Assembly: GCA_033439265.1 (NCBI GenBank)
Contig: JAVTVX010000021.1
Location: forward strand, 16,023,001-16,087,000
From: Dillenia suffruticosa
Taxonomy: Eukaryota > Streptophyta > Magnoliopsida > Dilleniales > Dilleniaceae
Direction of reading: 5' to 3'
Length of the DNA stretch: 64,000 nt
Of the stretch, positions 12,679 to 24,434 are shown in pieces. The notes below the pieces were generated by a model that did not search any database, was not told the DNA's origin, and was given only the letters and a program-made list of their open reading frames with translations. The position numbers and the translations under genes were made by a program. Every line of letters begins with the position of its first letter. Position 1 is the stretch's first letter.

Positions 12679-15600
12679 ATTTGGATAGTCCTATAGCCAT
12701 GTCTACCTAAAAGACAGATCTCCCTATCACAACTCATATGCTTTGCTTTTGGACAAGTAGAGAGAGAGCTTCAATCTTTATTTCCCTATCCGCGCAATAG
12801 AATAGAATCCTTCCAAAGCTACAAAAGCAAAAATCAATCAATTACCAAAGAAGATAAAAAAAGAAAAAAGAAAAAGGGATTTGCTAATTGCCAACAGCCC
12901 ATACTTGTTCTTGTTCTTGTTTGCTGCACTCCTTTCTCAAACAGGGCAAAGGCGTTGACAGCTGATTCTCCTTCACCTTCGCTCCACGTTCCTTCTCCCT
13001 CCCCTACAGCTACACCCATGCGTCCGTACCCTTTTTCTGCCTTTTCATTTTTCCTTTAATAATAGTATATAAAAAAAAAGTCATTAAAAGAATTGATAAA
13101 AAAAATAAAATAATATTAAATTTTAAAGATTTTTACCATAAATGATATTACTTAGAGTTACATGATTTTAATTATTTATATTTTTAGCTATTTTAGAATT
13201 TTATAAATAGATTGAGTTCTTTTAATAGTTGACTTATTAAATACTTGATTTTTTTTAAAAAAAAAACCCGAAGGCCAAGAAAAATTATGAGGACTGTTTA
13301 TAGTATATTAAGTCTGCATGAGCAATATCTATTTTTAAAAATACCTCGTTTAATGGTTAAAATTTTGATATTTCTTTTATTCACGTTTCTTGTTCTAATA
13401 ATATTTTGGTAAATAATTTAGCTAAACAAAGTGTTTGCCATCCCAACCTTTTTAACTCTGGTTGTAATATATGATATATAAAAATTTCTCAATATTAACA
13501 TTTTTCTGTTTAAAAAACGGCTCAAGTTTTATAAATATTTTTGAAATATTTCAATACATTAAATTAATTAATATTTATATAAAAATTCTTATATTTTTTA
13601 TAATTACATATTTTTCATATTTAATAAATTAATTAATTATTTTTATATTAATTATTTTATAATTAATTATTACATATTTGATCATTTTAATTTTTTTATA
13701 AAATATAATTATTTCATTATTTTCATAAAATAATTAATATTTATATAAAAAATTTTATATTTTTATATTTATATATTTACCCACATTTTAATTTTCTGTA
13801 TTATCATAAAATGTTGTTTTTTCGTCTCATTTTGTATTTGTTTTCGTTTTCGTGTTTTTATTTTTTAGACAACATAGGCCGTAATTCTTTTTTTTATAAT
13901 AATATTGATGGATTTTGTAAAAAATAAGTAAACACATCAAATAAATTTTATAAAATGAGTAATACTATTAAAAAATAATTTAATAAAAAATAAATTAAAT
14001 TTTACATAACAATTTATATTAATATATTTGAATATACGTATTTTGACTATTTTTTAATCTATTTATGATTATATAGAATTATTTTTATAAAATTTCAAAA
14101 ATTTGATTTGAGAGTGACATCCGTACTCTTTTTGGCGAGGACGGTTGCTTTCTTTGCTCGTCGGCATCTTTTCATTTCCTTTCCTTTTTGATTGGACGGT
14201 CGTGATCCGGGCTTGGTTCGTCCTTTCTACAACAGTTTGTACGTGGACTCTACACTAGTCTACAACGTTAGTGGACCCCAACCCCACAATTTACGATATC
14301 AGATCTATGCGCATTTACACATCTGTGTCAGCAGTCACCCACCCACCGTCTGATTCTCAGTTTCCCAAAAATCTGAGTGCCATCAGGTCTTGTCGAGGAT
14401 GTGGACCACCGTAGACTGTGCAGTTGCCGATTCTTTTGGAGGGATGGGCCTTGAAAGAAGCGTGCGTGACTCTTTTAACCGCTTTTAGTAGGGAATTTAT
14501 TCAGGTTCAGGACTCTTTCTATTTACAAAACTTTTGAAAAACAGAATATGGGCTGATCGAAAAAGATGGGGAGAGCTATTTAAATAGACTGGGTTTAATA
14601 TAAAATATTAATTTTTATAATTTTTTTAGTTTAAAAAAAATTTAAACCATGTAAAACAAAAATATTTAATAATTTTATTTTATTTATAAAAGACTTTTTA
14701 AATTGATTGTTCACATATAAAAATGGTAATTGAGAATATAAAAATTTTTAAAATTGATTGTTCACACATAATATTTTTGCAAAATGCTTTGCAAGCCGCG
14801 GTAAGAGTGAATATAAAGAAGAGACACGGAAAAAACAATGTTAAGAGATCCATCTACAAAAATGGGCTCTACAGCGATCAATTCAGATTAGTTAAGATGA
14901 AATTTCGGATACCGGATACTGGGTGCTATCTTGAAAAACCTCCACATTAATTAATTTGTTGTTGGTTAATGATATTGATAGATGTTATAAATAATGTATA
15001 AGGAAGTGTTTATGTTAGTTTTTAATTACATAATTTTGTAAATCAGTCTCTTATTGTAATTAAAATAAAATAATGATAAATAGTGATTTTTTTTGTAATA
15101 TAATGGTGAATAAAAAAGTAATTATTGAAGCTTAAATTAAGATTAATTGTATATATTTTTTATATTAATGGTGAATAAAATTTATATTGTTTCTTATGGA
15201 TTTATTTCTATAAAAAAATTAAAAATATTAAATTAAATTTTGATATTAATTATTTAGAATATTAAAATCTCAGCTTTTATTTTAAAATTTTTTTAAATAA
15301 ATTCAAGCGGTTTGCATTTTGTCTCGTAGAACACGGGTTACCCATGGACCACCATTGCCTACCGGACAAGGTTAGCTATGTTGGGTGAATGTAGGTTTTT
15401 GGTCTAGCTTTCTCCACACTTGGGAAAAGATGGGATGTTCAGTTGAGCCCAATGTGGTTGTGGTATAAAGACACCCTTCTGGGCCATTATTGTCCTTCTG
15501 GGTCTTCTTGTCACCTGAAATAAAGAGAAAGAAAATGAATGAACAGCACTTTCAAATGTGCCCTTTACAACGAGGAGGATCTATTGGGTTTTAACGGATT

Positions 15601-15952
15601 TTGGTCGTACCCAAGATCAAAAATGGGTTTCAAACCGAATCACGAGCAAAATTGCAGACAGATATTTTTCTCTCTCACATATCAATCATCCATGTGAGCT
15701 ACTACAAAGAACTAGTCCGGCGCACCAAAAGTTTGCATGCATTGCGTGCACCTCTCAGATTATAGAGCACTTCTTTTCGCATAATAAAAGATCCAGCCTC
15801 TTGAAGCAACAAAGGCGAACAAGAAAAATGAATCTCACCGAGAACAGGGAATAAACAAACTTTGCTGTCAATAAATCGATGAATCTTTTCAAAGATCTTT
15901 TCTATCACTAACAAGGAAACTAATGTGCCGCTGATCTTCAACTTAAAATCTA
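12677..15952. other. gene-free stretch
   Basis: Mostly very AT-rich. A higher-GC island at about 14,110-14,560 and another at 15,310-15,550 stand out, but neither has a convincing frame. The part next to 15,953 is the 3' flank of the minus-strand NiCoT-type gene. Confidence 0.5.
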
Positions 15953-18900
15953 TCAATACAGGCTGAAACCGAAAAACTGACTGATAATGATAGCTAATCC
16001 AAGACCAATTGCCACTAGGGAGGAAGCCCAGGTGAGTTTCTCGGTTATCCGAGGAACCCTTTCCTTTAGAGCCTGACTACATGAGCCTATAAAGACGGTG
16101 TAACTTCCCATTGCAAATACGGTCCCTAACAAGAACATAACTAGAAAAGCAGCTCCAGCCAAGCGAGAAGGCAAAGCAAGTGCAGGCAAGACCATCATCA
16201 GTGCATCAGGTTGTAGCCCATGAACGATCCCTGTGGCAAAAGTTGCAAACCCAATCTTTTTCTTCCCAACAGCTGGCTTTTCAAGGGCAGCTTCATATAC
16301 GCTCACCTCACACTCACCATTTTCGAGCGCAACACATGGAGTTGGAACTTCGGAAGCTTCTCTAATTCCCATACCACCAATTACTAGTAAAGTGAGGCCC
16401 ACTACTCTTGTTCCCCATGTTCTGATGACTTCAATATGGAGACGTTCCTTCAGTAGCAGAAACAACAAGCCGAAAATCACCTGTCCAGCATCATGACCAC
16501 AACCCCATAAGGCTCCAACTGCAGCACTTTCCAATCTGGTGCGGCCAATTGACAATGGAGCCAGAGCAGCAAGGTGGTCAGGACCTGATAGTGTGTGTAA
16601 GCACCCAGCAAAGAAACCTGTCCATGCACTGCTCAGTAACTCGGTGCGAACGAGTTTCCCTCTTATTGCAGCAACAGCCGGAGCTCCAGTTTGAATAGTA
16701 GCAAATGCTGCTGGCACAAGGACTGGTTGGATTACTGTAAGAATGAGAACTGAGAGTAGCACAACTGAGCCAACAGTAACTATCTGAAGGAGTCAAAAGG
16801 AAGAAATTTGTAATTAGTCTCATCCCAATTATGAAAAATACCAAGTAGCCAGCAGAAATTCCAGCAAACTGAGGCATAAATTCAGTTTCAGCAAATTAAG
16901 TTTCAGAAAATTAATACAATCGCCCAGTTCTGAGAAGCTGTTTTTGTGCTTCACCATTGTATGTGTCCGCCACAGATGGCTAAATTAAAGAAATTAGCAG
17001 AACAATCATCTTGATTGTGCTCAATAATAAAAATTTGATTCAACTTATTCAAGAAATAACTTCGTAATCCTATATTAATTTCAAGCCCTTTTCTAGCATT
17101 GTTTTGCAAACTCATAAATGCAATGACATGAATATAAAATCCATGTATCTGGATTACTCTTTAAAATACGGCTGTGATGATTTATTAACTCCACTCCTTT
17201 CCTAGTGTCACTTTGCATTCTTGTTCATGTCCCATATGTAATCCTCACAACTAGATGAACTTAGAACAGATGTTGAAGACAAATTAAGTGCAAACATTCT
17301 CATACTGAATATGAACCAAGATGGTGAGAGATTTTGCTTTAAAGAAGCTTTGAGGAATTGCACAAATGGTAGCATTATTGAAGAATATGGAAATTGCACC
17401 AACTCGAAGGAAAGCAACAATAAAGAGAGTGTGACAACTTTGTGAACCACGTGGAAAGACAAGGAAGATAATATTTGAAAATGAAAAATATTAACTTCTC
17501 GGAGAACAACTTAGCAAAACAAATCAACCATTTGTCAGAAAAATGCCATAGAGAAGGATGCCAAGTGCCCAAATTACAGAAAATGTAGATACTGGCTTCT
17601 CACTGCTTGTTAAGGCAGCAAGGGCTGGAATCTGCAAAGAGCTTCCCAAACATTCCACCAGCACCCTCTTCACGGTGGTGCATTTTCAGCGAGCTCCAAT
17701 GAATAGCTAAAAGACTTATGGTCCTATTCTACTCAAAAAGAGTCACCAACTTTAACAAATCAATGTAAACACTTCACGCCTGCGAAAATTGCATCTCCAA
17801 GAAGATGGTAGAACATTTAAGACAAATCATTCAAACTTAAATGCCGACTCACAACCAAGAAAAACTCTTATTCCAGACACAGGCTTTCGGTCACAATCCA
17901 AATCTCTGGAAGTGCTGATGCGGTTTGTCAATCATCGTTAACTTAAAATTAACTTCCTCACTCATTCAACATTTTTCATCACCAAACATTATTATTTGGG
18001 AGCCCAATGAATACACTTCATTTTCAGGCAAACGAGTAATTTGAACAACCATTGAGCAAGGCAGTACCTGAAGGTTCACAAGCAGCTGAATTTTTGTTCC
18101 ATAAAAGGTTTATTTGGTTAAATCATACCAAGTAACCTTTTAAAGGGATTCTGAGTGAGGTATTTCAGCTCCACTCTTTCCTTAAACCACTGGATCAACC
18201 AAAATCTCAGCTTGATCAACAGGGTAAAAGACTTTTATTTATTGTTAAAGAATGCATAAATAATATACAAACATCATGATGTATAATTTGACAAGGCTCT
18301 GAAAAGCCTTTTCCTAAGGCCTTTATCAATAACTGGTTCTACAATTTATCTAGCGAACCATTCATCATATTTCTTAACCATAGGAATGAGGTAAATCATA
18401 TTAGGACCTCAAAATGACAGCACTATAAGCAACATCCTTGGAAGGAATAATTGTTTTCTATACTTCTCCTTATAGGATGGCTCTAAGACATGTCCAGGTC
18501 CAGTGAGGTCAAAAATCTAGCTTTAATGTTTGTTACAGTAGATAAAACGTGATGTGGTTAATGAGTCCCGAAATGCACAGTAGCCCAGAAAGGTGAAGGG
18601 AAGGGATAAAGTTAACAAGATATTAAGATGATGAAACATGTAAAAGCATGAAACTAGTCCATGAGATGTGATGAAGAATGTTAATGCAAGTTCATGAGGG
18701 AAATTGATAGACCTCAAAGAAGATGAGGAAAAACTCCTTCCATTCATTTTTGTCTGAACAAAGACAATTAACTAAACCTGCTCAAACAAACCTTGTGTCC
18801 AAGATTAGTTGGCTACAAGAGTTGACTATTGACAAACACCCTGTAAGACAAAGCATTACCAGTCTTCAAGCTATATGCATATGTCAACAATAACTAACAA

Positions 18901-19544
18901 GAACAGACACTCCCACAAAAAGGGCAAAATAACATAGAATTTACAAAAAATTCTTGGTAACAAGATGACGCTAGACAACAAAATATGCCTCTGTGAAATT
19001 AAGGATTTATGCATGCAATTAAGTACATGCCGATGGTGTATTCCTTTGGATCCAATGTAGCATTTCAAACATAAACAAGATGAACCCATTTTGCCCAGCC
19101 CGGCTTTCCAACCAAGTTCATTTTTCATAGGATCAAATGTTTCTTAGGCAAGTTAAACCATGTTTCAGTATATAATGAAAAGCCTTAAGCCATCCAAATT
19201 TCTACTCGCTAACTGCGAAGCATTAGCCTTCTAGCTGTACCACCATATGTTCCCATCAACAGACTAGCATACACAAAAGACAATTAAACCCTAATTCATC
19301 AAGTCAGTCAGGAAATTAAACACAGGCAATAATCAATTTAGTAACTTAAAAAGAGAAACGAAACATTAAATCAAACTGAAATAAATTTGATCCATTATAA
19401 ATTCCAACCAAAATCGTCAATTCAGACATTCAAACTCATACCTTGCATTTAGAACACAAGATGCCCACAAATCAAAACGCCAACAAAATCAAAATCCATT
19501 TCCAGTAATGTGATATTATTGTAATAACAACAAAAAAAGTAGTA

Positions 19545-19585
<41 letters not shown>

Positions 19586-19977
19586 TAATGCTACCCATTG
19601 ATTATTCCAAGAAAAAATTTCAATTCAGCCATTCAAATTCAATCCTATCCGTTAATTAAAAAAACCATTAAAAAAACAAAGATTAACGTGAAAAATCAAA
19701 CCTTTTTATGCTCAAAACCACTTTTGGCGACGCCCTCCAAAAAATTCTTTTTGGGGTTCGACTCATCGGATGAATTACTTGAAAACCCAAGAACAGTCTC
19801 TGCAGAAAAGTCGTGTTTGTTGGAAAAAGAATTGATTTTGAACAGTCCAGTGCGAGAAATTGAGGGGAAAAACGCAACTTTTCTGGGTCCAATTGTACCA
19901 ATCCTGGGAGGCAAAAGATAGGGTTTCGGAAAGATTTTCGAAGAAATAGGTGTTGAGGAGTAGATAAGCCTTTCCAT
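15953..19977 (-). CDS. chloroplast NiCoT/UreH-type (high-affinity nickel-transport family) membrane protein
   Basis: Two exons: 19702-19977 (92 codons) and 15953-16783 (276 residues plus stop), joined in phase 0, 368 residues in all. Exon 1 is rich in Ser, Lys and Arg and poor in acidic residues, like a plastid transit peptide. Exon 2 holds about seven hydrophobic segments. The NiCoT-like signature HTLSGPDHLAAL (H155, D161, H162) is followed by GCGHDAG near residue 186 and VHGLQPDA near 280. The family is annotated as nickel/cobalt transporters; in plant plastids the substrate is not established. The start at 19977 is the first ATG of a frame open to the donor. A 2.9-kb intron separates the exons and holds an unexplained exon-like segment (17524-17631). 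Confidence 0.85.
17524..17631 (-). other. exon-like segment inside the NiCoT-type intron, function unknown
   Basis: On the minus strand a good acceptor (CTCTTTGCAG) is followed by 35 open codons and TGA. The encoded peptide starts IPALAALTSSEKPV and continues with a single strongly hydrophobic helix (SVIWALGILLYGIFL). The frame is phase 0, so it could be spliced to exon 1 of the host gene as an alternative terminal exon, which would give a one-helix plastid protein. It could also belong to a nested gene. I do not recognise the peptide. Confidence 0.35.
19546..19584. repeat. (TAA)n microsatellite
   Basis: About 13 TAA units within the first intron of the NiCoT-type gene, about 120 bp from its donor site. 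Confidence 0.95.
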
Positions 19978-20059
19978 GGCTTATACCTCTCTCTCTCTCT
20001 CGGTAATTTTGTACTTCTCCGTGACTGCAGGGGTTTTAGGGGTAAGATTTTCCACACCC

Positions 20060-20087
20060 GGGGGGGCGGGGGGGCGGGGGGGAGGGG
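20060..20087 (+). promoter_or_regulatory. potential G-quadruplex upstream of the NiCoT-type gene
   Basis: Three runs of seven G separated by single C bases, then AGGGG, on the plus strand, which is the template strand of the minus-strand gene. It lies about 83 bp 5' of the start codon at 19977, in the leader or core promoter. The pattern far exceeds the usual G3 x 4 rule for quadruplex formation. Confidence 0.55.
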
Positions 20088-20089
20088 AG

Positions 20090-20862
20090 GAAGGAGATAA
20101 GTTATTTATCCGAGCGATGCAGTTGATAGTTACCATTCACGGTGATGCTTAAACAAATTATAGTAACACAAATTTTCGGTTAGACAAATAGAAACTACTA
20201 AATAGATCTTCTGTTCTATTTATTTATTTATTCATTTATTCATCGACAATAAATATTAGGCCAAATTTTAGAAATAATTTTTATTTTCAACATATTTCAA
20301 ATATTTTTCTTTTGAAAAAAAACCTTTACTTGGAAGCAAATAAGATTTTTTAAATCAACGATTTTTTAAATCAACGATTCAGTGACTAAATATTAATTTT
20401 TTAAAATAAAAATTTAGATCTGAATTAAAAAAAAATAGATATTTAAAGAGTTTTATTAGTTAATTCTTAACTTGAACTATATCAAATTTGTATAACTGAA
20501 TATTGATGATTCATATAAAAAAAAAAGAAATTCTTCAAAATATTTTAACCTTATTTTAACCTTATTGTTTATCTTCAAAAGCCTGCCCGTACCACTCGGC
20601 TACAAGACCCATAAATCTGCCATGACCGACAAATGTATAACGTAAAAATTTAGGTTTCTTGTAAAAGATTTTTCCTCACAAATTTTAAAACTTATTAAGG
20701 CAAGCTCGCATAATTCTTAATACTTTTATAATTGCAAATTTTAGTGTAATGGATGAATTTTGTAATGGGTATTTCGAGCAATGGTGAATGATATTCAACT
20801 TTTCAAGAGAAAAAAAAAAGAAGAAAAAATAGAACTAATTTTGGTGTGGGTTATATAATATG

Positions 20863-20904
<42 letters not shown>

Positions 20905-22240
20905 TAAGAATTGTGATCCCACCATCTTCATGGAATTTGAGTCTAATAGGGTTCCTGAGATAAGTAAATGATCACATAATTTATTTAGTATGTGCTAATA
21001 AAAGATACTTTAATTACATTATTTTTTTCATCGTAAATGACTTGAGTCGAGTCATGTAAAAAAAAAAAAAAAAGTAATCAGTGTGCTTTCATTAGCTGGT
21101 CTAATATAAAAATGAAATCTATGGTTTCAATTTGGCCACAAAGCTTACGTCTGTCCCTCAAAATTGCTTTTGTCAACTCACAGAAATATAAAATAGTTAA
21201 TTAGAATTTTTAATATAAAAAATATTTATATAATAATCTTAATTTTTTTAAAAAATGGTTTTTATTTAAAAATTTTTGTATTTAATTTTAAAAAAATTTT
21301 ATTTTAATTAAAAATATGTTAAATAAAAATAAGATGGTGTAGATTGAATTAAATTGAGATTTCAAGTATAAAATTTTCTCCGATTAATAACCAAATAAAA
21401 GGGTCGCACTTATATTTAAAGATTTTCATTATTTAATGTTAGATAAATGATTAGTATTTGCATTAAGATTTTTTTTTATATGAGATGTTCGAACTCGAGA
21501 GCTTTAAAAGAAAAGAAATTATATCAATTAAGTTATAACTTATTAATATATTACAGAACAAACTTGAACTTAATGAGTTATATAATTATTTTCGATTAAA
21601 ATCTGTAGTTTGTATTTTGATAATTGATTTAGAAAAATATAAGATTATGTAAATAATTTTTAATATGCTTATTAATATGCATATTAAATTATTACACAAT
21701 ATTTTTTTTAAATTAAAAAAAATAAAAATAGCAATGTTTGGATACCATCCAAGAAGTCAATATCCAAAAATTTGGTGTCTTGGAGGTGGTCGAAGGTTGG
21801 AGAGTTGGTGAGGTCTGTCCTGGCTGGATTGTAGTTGGTGAAGTTGGATGCTTCTTGGCCCTTTTCTCTTTGGGTTTTTGGACTTTTTGGCACCACCCAT
21901 GGATAACTCTGTACTCCTCTTCCACCTCTTTTTGTCCCCCACGCTTTTCTCACATCCTTTGAAAACAAAAACTCTGTTCATGAATGAAACCCCCGTTTGT
22001 CATTATATCTAAGATTAAACTCTAAATTTTGTAACAACATTCTTGGAAATGAATACAAAAAAAAAAAATCAAAACGCTCTTTTGGTTAAAATTTGTTTAT
22101 TTAATCAATCTATTATTTATGAATTACGATAAATATCAAATAAATTAATTATTAAACTGTATTTTTGATTAAAAATTTATATTTAAAACAAAGTTTTAAA
22201 TAACCCAAATTGTAGCTTATACATTTGAAAATAGAGATTA
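20090..22240. other. gene-free stretch with (TA)n
   Basis: AT-rich intergenic DNA. A (TA)n tract is at about 20,867-20,901 and an A-run at 21,058-21,074. On the minus strand near 20,582-20,625 a short stretch resembles the 5' part of a tRNA (AGCCGAGTGGTA), too little to call. Open frames at 21,708-21,981 have no recognisable domain. Confidence 0.5.
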
Positions 22241-22302
22241 ATTCTCATTTTGGGTTTTCCTTAGCAAAGGCTGGATTCAATCAGAGGGCGTATAATTTAC
22301 AG

Positions 22303-22389
22303 ACTTGCAACAAAGATTCAAACCCTCGATAAACAAAAGCTTACATAGTAATTTCAATGCTATACCTTAAATCACTCGGCTCTCTCTCC
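22303..22389 (-). pseudogene. trnS-GGA: decayed copy of plastid tRNA-Ser(GGA) (plastid-derived insert)
   Basis: On the minus strand the 87-nt segment follows the plastid trnS-GGA gene from end to end: GGAGAGA start, GCCGAGTG D-arm, the stretch TATAGCATTGAAATTACTAT where the anticodon arm reads like a mutated GGA arm, AAGCTTTTGTTTATCGAGGG through the variable arm, and GGTTTGAATC T-arm. Several pairing positions are changed, so it should be non-functional. The sequence just 5' of it also looks plastid-like, so the insert may span about 22.25-22.46 kb. Confidence 0.7.
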
Positions 22390-22459
22390 TACATAATGAT
22401 TATGACCCGAACTCGAGTGAATAGCGAGTCATTCATAATTTATATTAGATAAATACGGT

Positions 22460-23437
22460 CAATTAATTTTAAATTATCTGTCTCTCTACCTGGGGTTTAG
22501 GGTTTTATTGATATTCGAGGTGTATTTTGAATCTCTTAAATTATTTTATAATTGAAATTTAAAATATTTATCAAAATACAAACTCCTTAAAAACGAAAAG
22601 AAAAATCGGATTCTTAAAAAGAAATGGCAGCAAAAAAAATATAGAGATAAAGAAAGGTGGAACGAGCCTGCTGTTTTCCCTTTTATGTTTTAAAAACGAT
22701 GCGTACTCGATCCACGTAAAATATGAGTCGTGAGAATGTGAGTCCGTCGTTGTTTCATTTGTTCAGAAACGACAGACAAGACGTCGTTTGGTCTCACATT
22801 TACGGAGTCACCTTTAAACCTTATTTTATTAGAGACGGACAACCGCGTCTTCGGTCTCCCACCCCAACTCCCTTAACAGGCCTCTCACTTATTCCACGAT
22901 AATTCTTCCCTTATTGCTACCAATTTTCTTTAGTCACAATAAGTAAATTTATCATAAAATTTTTTTATTAATTAAAATTAATAAAAAATTAAATAATAAT
23001 TTTTAATACAATCAAGTATTTTACAAGTGACTTTCGCCCAAAAATTTAATAGACCCTTAAAAAATTACAATTATAAACTTTTTCAAAATTATGGGATTGT
23101 TTACATAAAAACAAGTTTAAAAATTAATTCATCGATGGCCCAAAGTATAGAGGGCAAAATTGTAATAGTCATTCATACTAACCAAAATTTTTCATAAATA
23201 ATTTTATTACACGTAAAAATTTCGTGTCAAATGAATTTTGAGCTAAAATTTTTGATCCAGTATTTTTCTTGTTCATTTTTTGGGCCGGGGGGAGCCGCCG
23301 CGGGGGGGGGGAGCTTAATGTCTTCGGAAATAATGATATGATGTGATTGTACCAAAAAAGAAAAAAAAAAAAAGATATGATGTGCCTTTTCGGCCTACCC
23401 AACCTTGCTGCGGACCAGAATGGTGGGTTCATGCCAA
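22460..23437. other. gene-free stretch
   Basis: Intergenic DNA with a G-rich patch at about 23,284-23,312. No exon is supported. Confidence 0.5.
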
Positions 23438-23439
23438 GG

Positions 23440-23890
23440 GTGTTTTGACACCTGGTAGTATCGTGGCTATCCGTGACATTATTTGGTCAAAAGTCGAGTC
23501 CGAGCTTGAGCTCAATCAAATTAGGCTTGAGTTCGAGCTCAGGCCTAGGTAGCTCGGTAGCTCGGTATCGAGCTCAAACTCGACCCCAGCTGTGTCGAGC
23601 TCGAAAACTCGATAAATTATTTGAGATATTTTAATTTTTTTTAAAAAATAATATATATATATAATTATATTTTTTAAAAATAATTTTTATATATAAAATT
23701 TTATTTTTAGATATATTTTTTAAAATATATTACCTATATTACTCGACGATATTATCCGATAATATTACCCGACGACACTTCGAGCTCGAACTCGAAAAAT
23801 ACAAACTCAACGAGCTCGAGCTCACTTAAAGTACATCAAGCTCGAGCTTGGGTATTATGATACCAAAACTCAAATCGGGTGTCATAACAC
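23440..23890. mobile_element. short inverted-repeat DNA transposon (MITE-like)
   Basis: The ends read GTGTTTTGACACC at 23,440 and, on the other strand, GTGTTATGACACC at 23,890: 12 of 13 bases match as inverted repeats. Inside each end are dense GAGCTCGAG/GAGTTCGAGCTC arrays in opposite orientation, around an AT-rich centre near 23,630-23,740. No coding capacity. I could not settle the target duplication, so the superfamily is open. Confidence 0.6.
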
Positions 23891-24002
23891 TGTTTTCATG
23901 CATGGCGAAGGGCTATTTTTATTGCAATACTTTTCAAAAAACAGAAAAGAAAAGATATGAAAATATTTATAAGAAATAGAAGCACAAAACAACGAGGAAG
24001 GG

Positions 24003-24335
24003 TAGATGCATACCCTTCATTCTTTGAATATAAAATATTTTGAATCTCACTTAGAAGCAGAAAACAATAGCCATGGCCATGTGCTAACCCTTTATTTTTG
24101 TACATAGAATATTTAAGATATAGATAGATCTTAAAATTTCAACTTAGGAACAGAAAATGTCAAACATGGGTAGATGCTTACCCTTTATTTTTGTACATAG
24201 AAAATTTAAGATATACATAAATCTTAAATTTCCAACTTAGGAACAGAAAATGACAAACATGGGTAGATGCTTACCCTTTATTTTTTTTTTTTTGGTGGAA
24301 TGCTTACCCTTTATTTATGTACATAGAAAATCTAA
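24003..24335. repeat. 93-bp tandem repeat at the 3' flank of the response-regulator gene
   Basis: Units begin ACCCTTTATTTTTGTACATAG at 24,087 and 24,180, with the next start at 24,273, exactly 93 bp apart. The third unit is cut by a T-run and resumes near 24,306, and a more diverged unit precedes at 24,010. The array ends about 100 bp from the stop codon of the minus-strand gene, so part may be transcribed in its 3' UTR. Confidence 0.85.
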
Positions 24336-24434
24336 GATATGGAAATCTCAAATTTTCATCCATTTTGAGGTTTCTCGAATCAAATCTAAAATACCACCAC
24401 GCAGCAAAACTGCTTATCAAAAGACTTCAAATCC

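Noticed and set aside
12543-12737. Poly-isoleucine ORF on the minus strand
   Set aside because: Translation of the (ATT)n microsatellite.
16578-16877. Minus-strand frame MPQFAGISAGYLVFFII as an extra exon of the NiCoT-type gene
   Set aside because: A clear acceptor at 16,784 in phase with exon 1 makes this intron sequence. The frame is out of phase with the NiCoT coding sequence.
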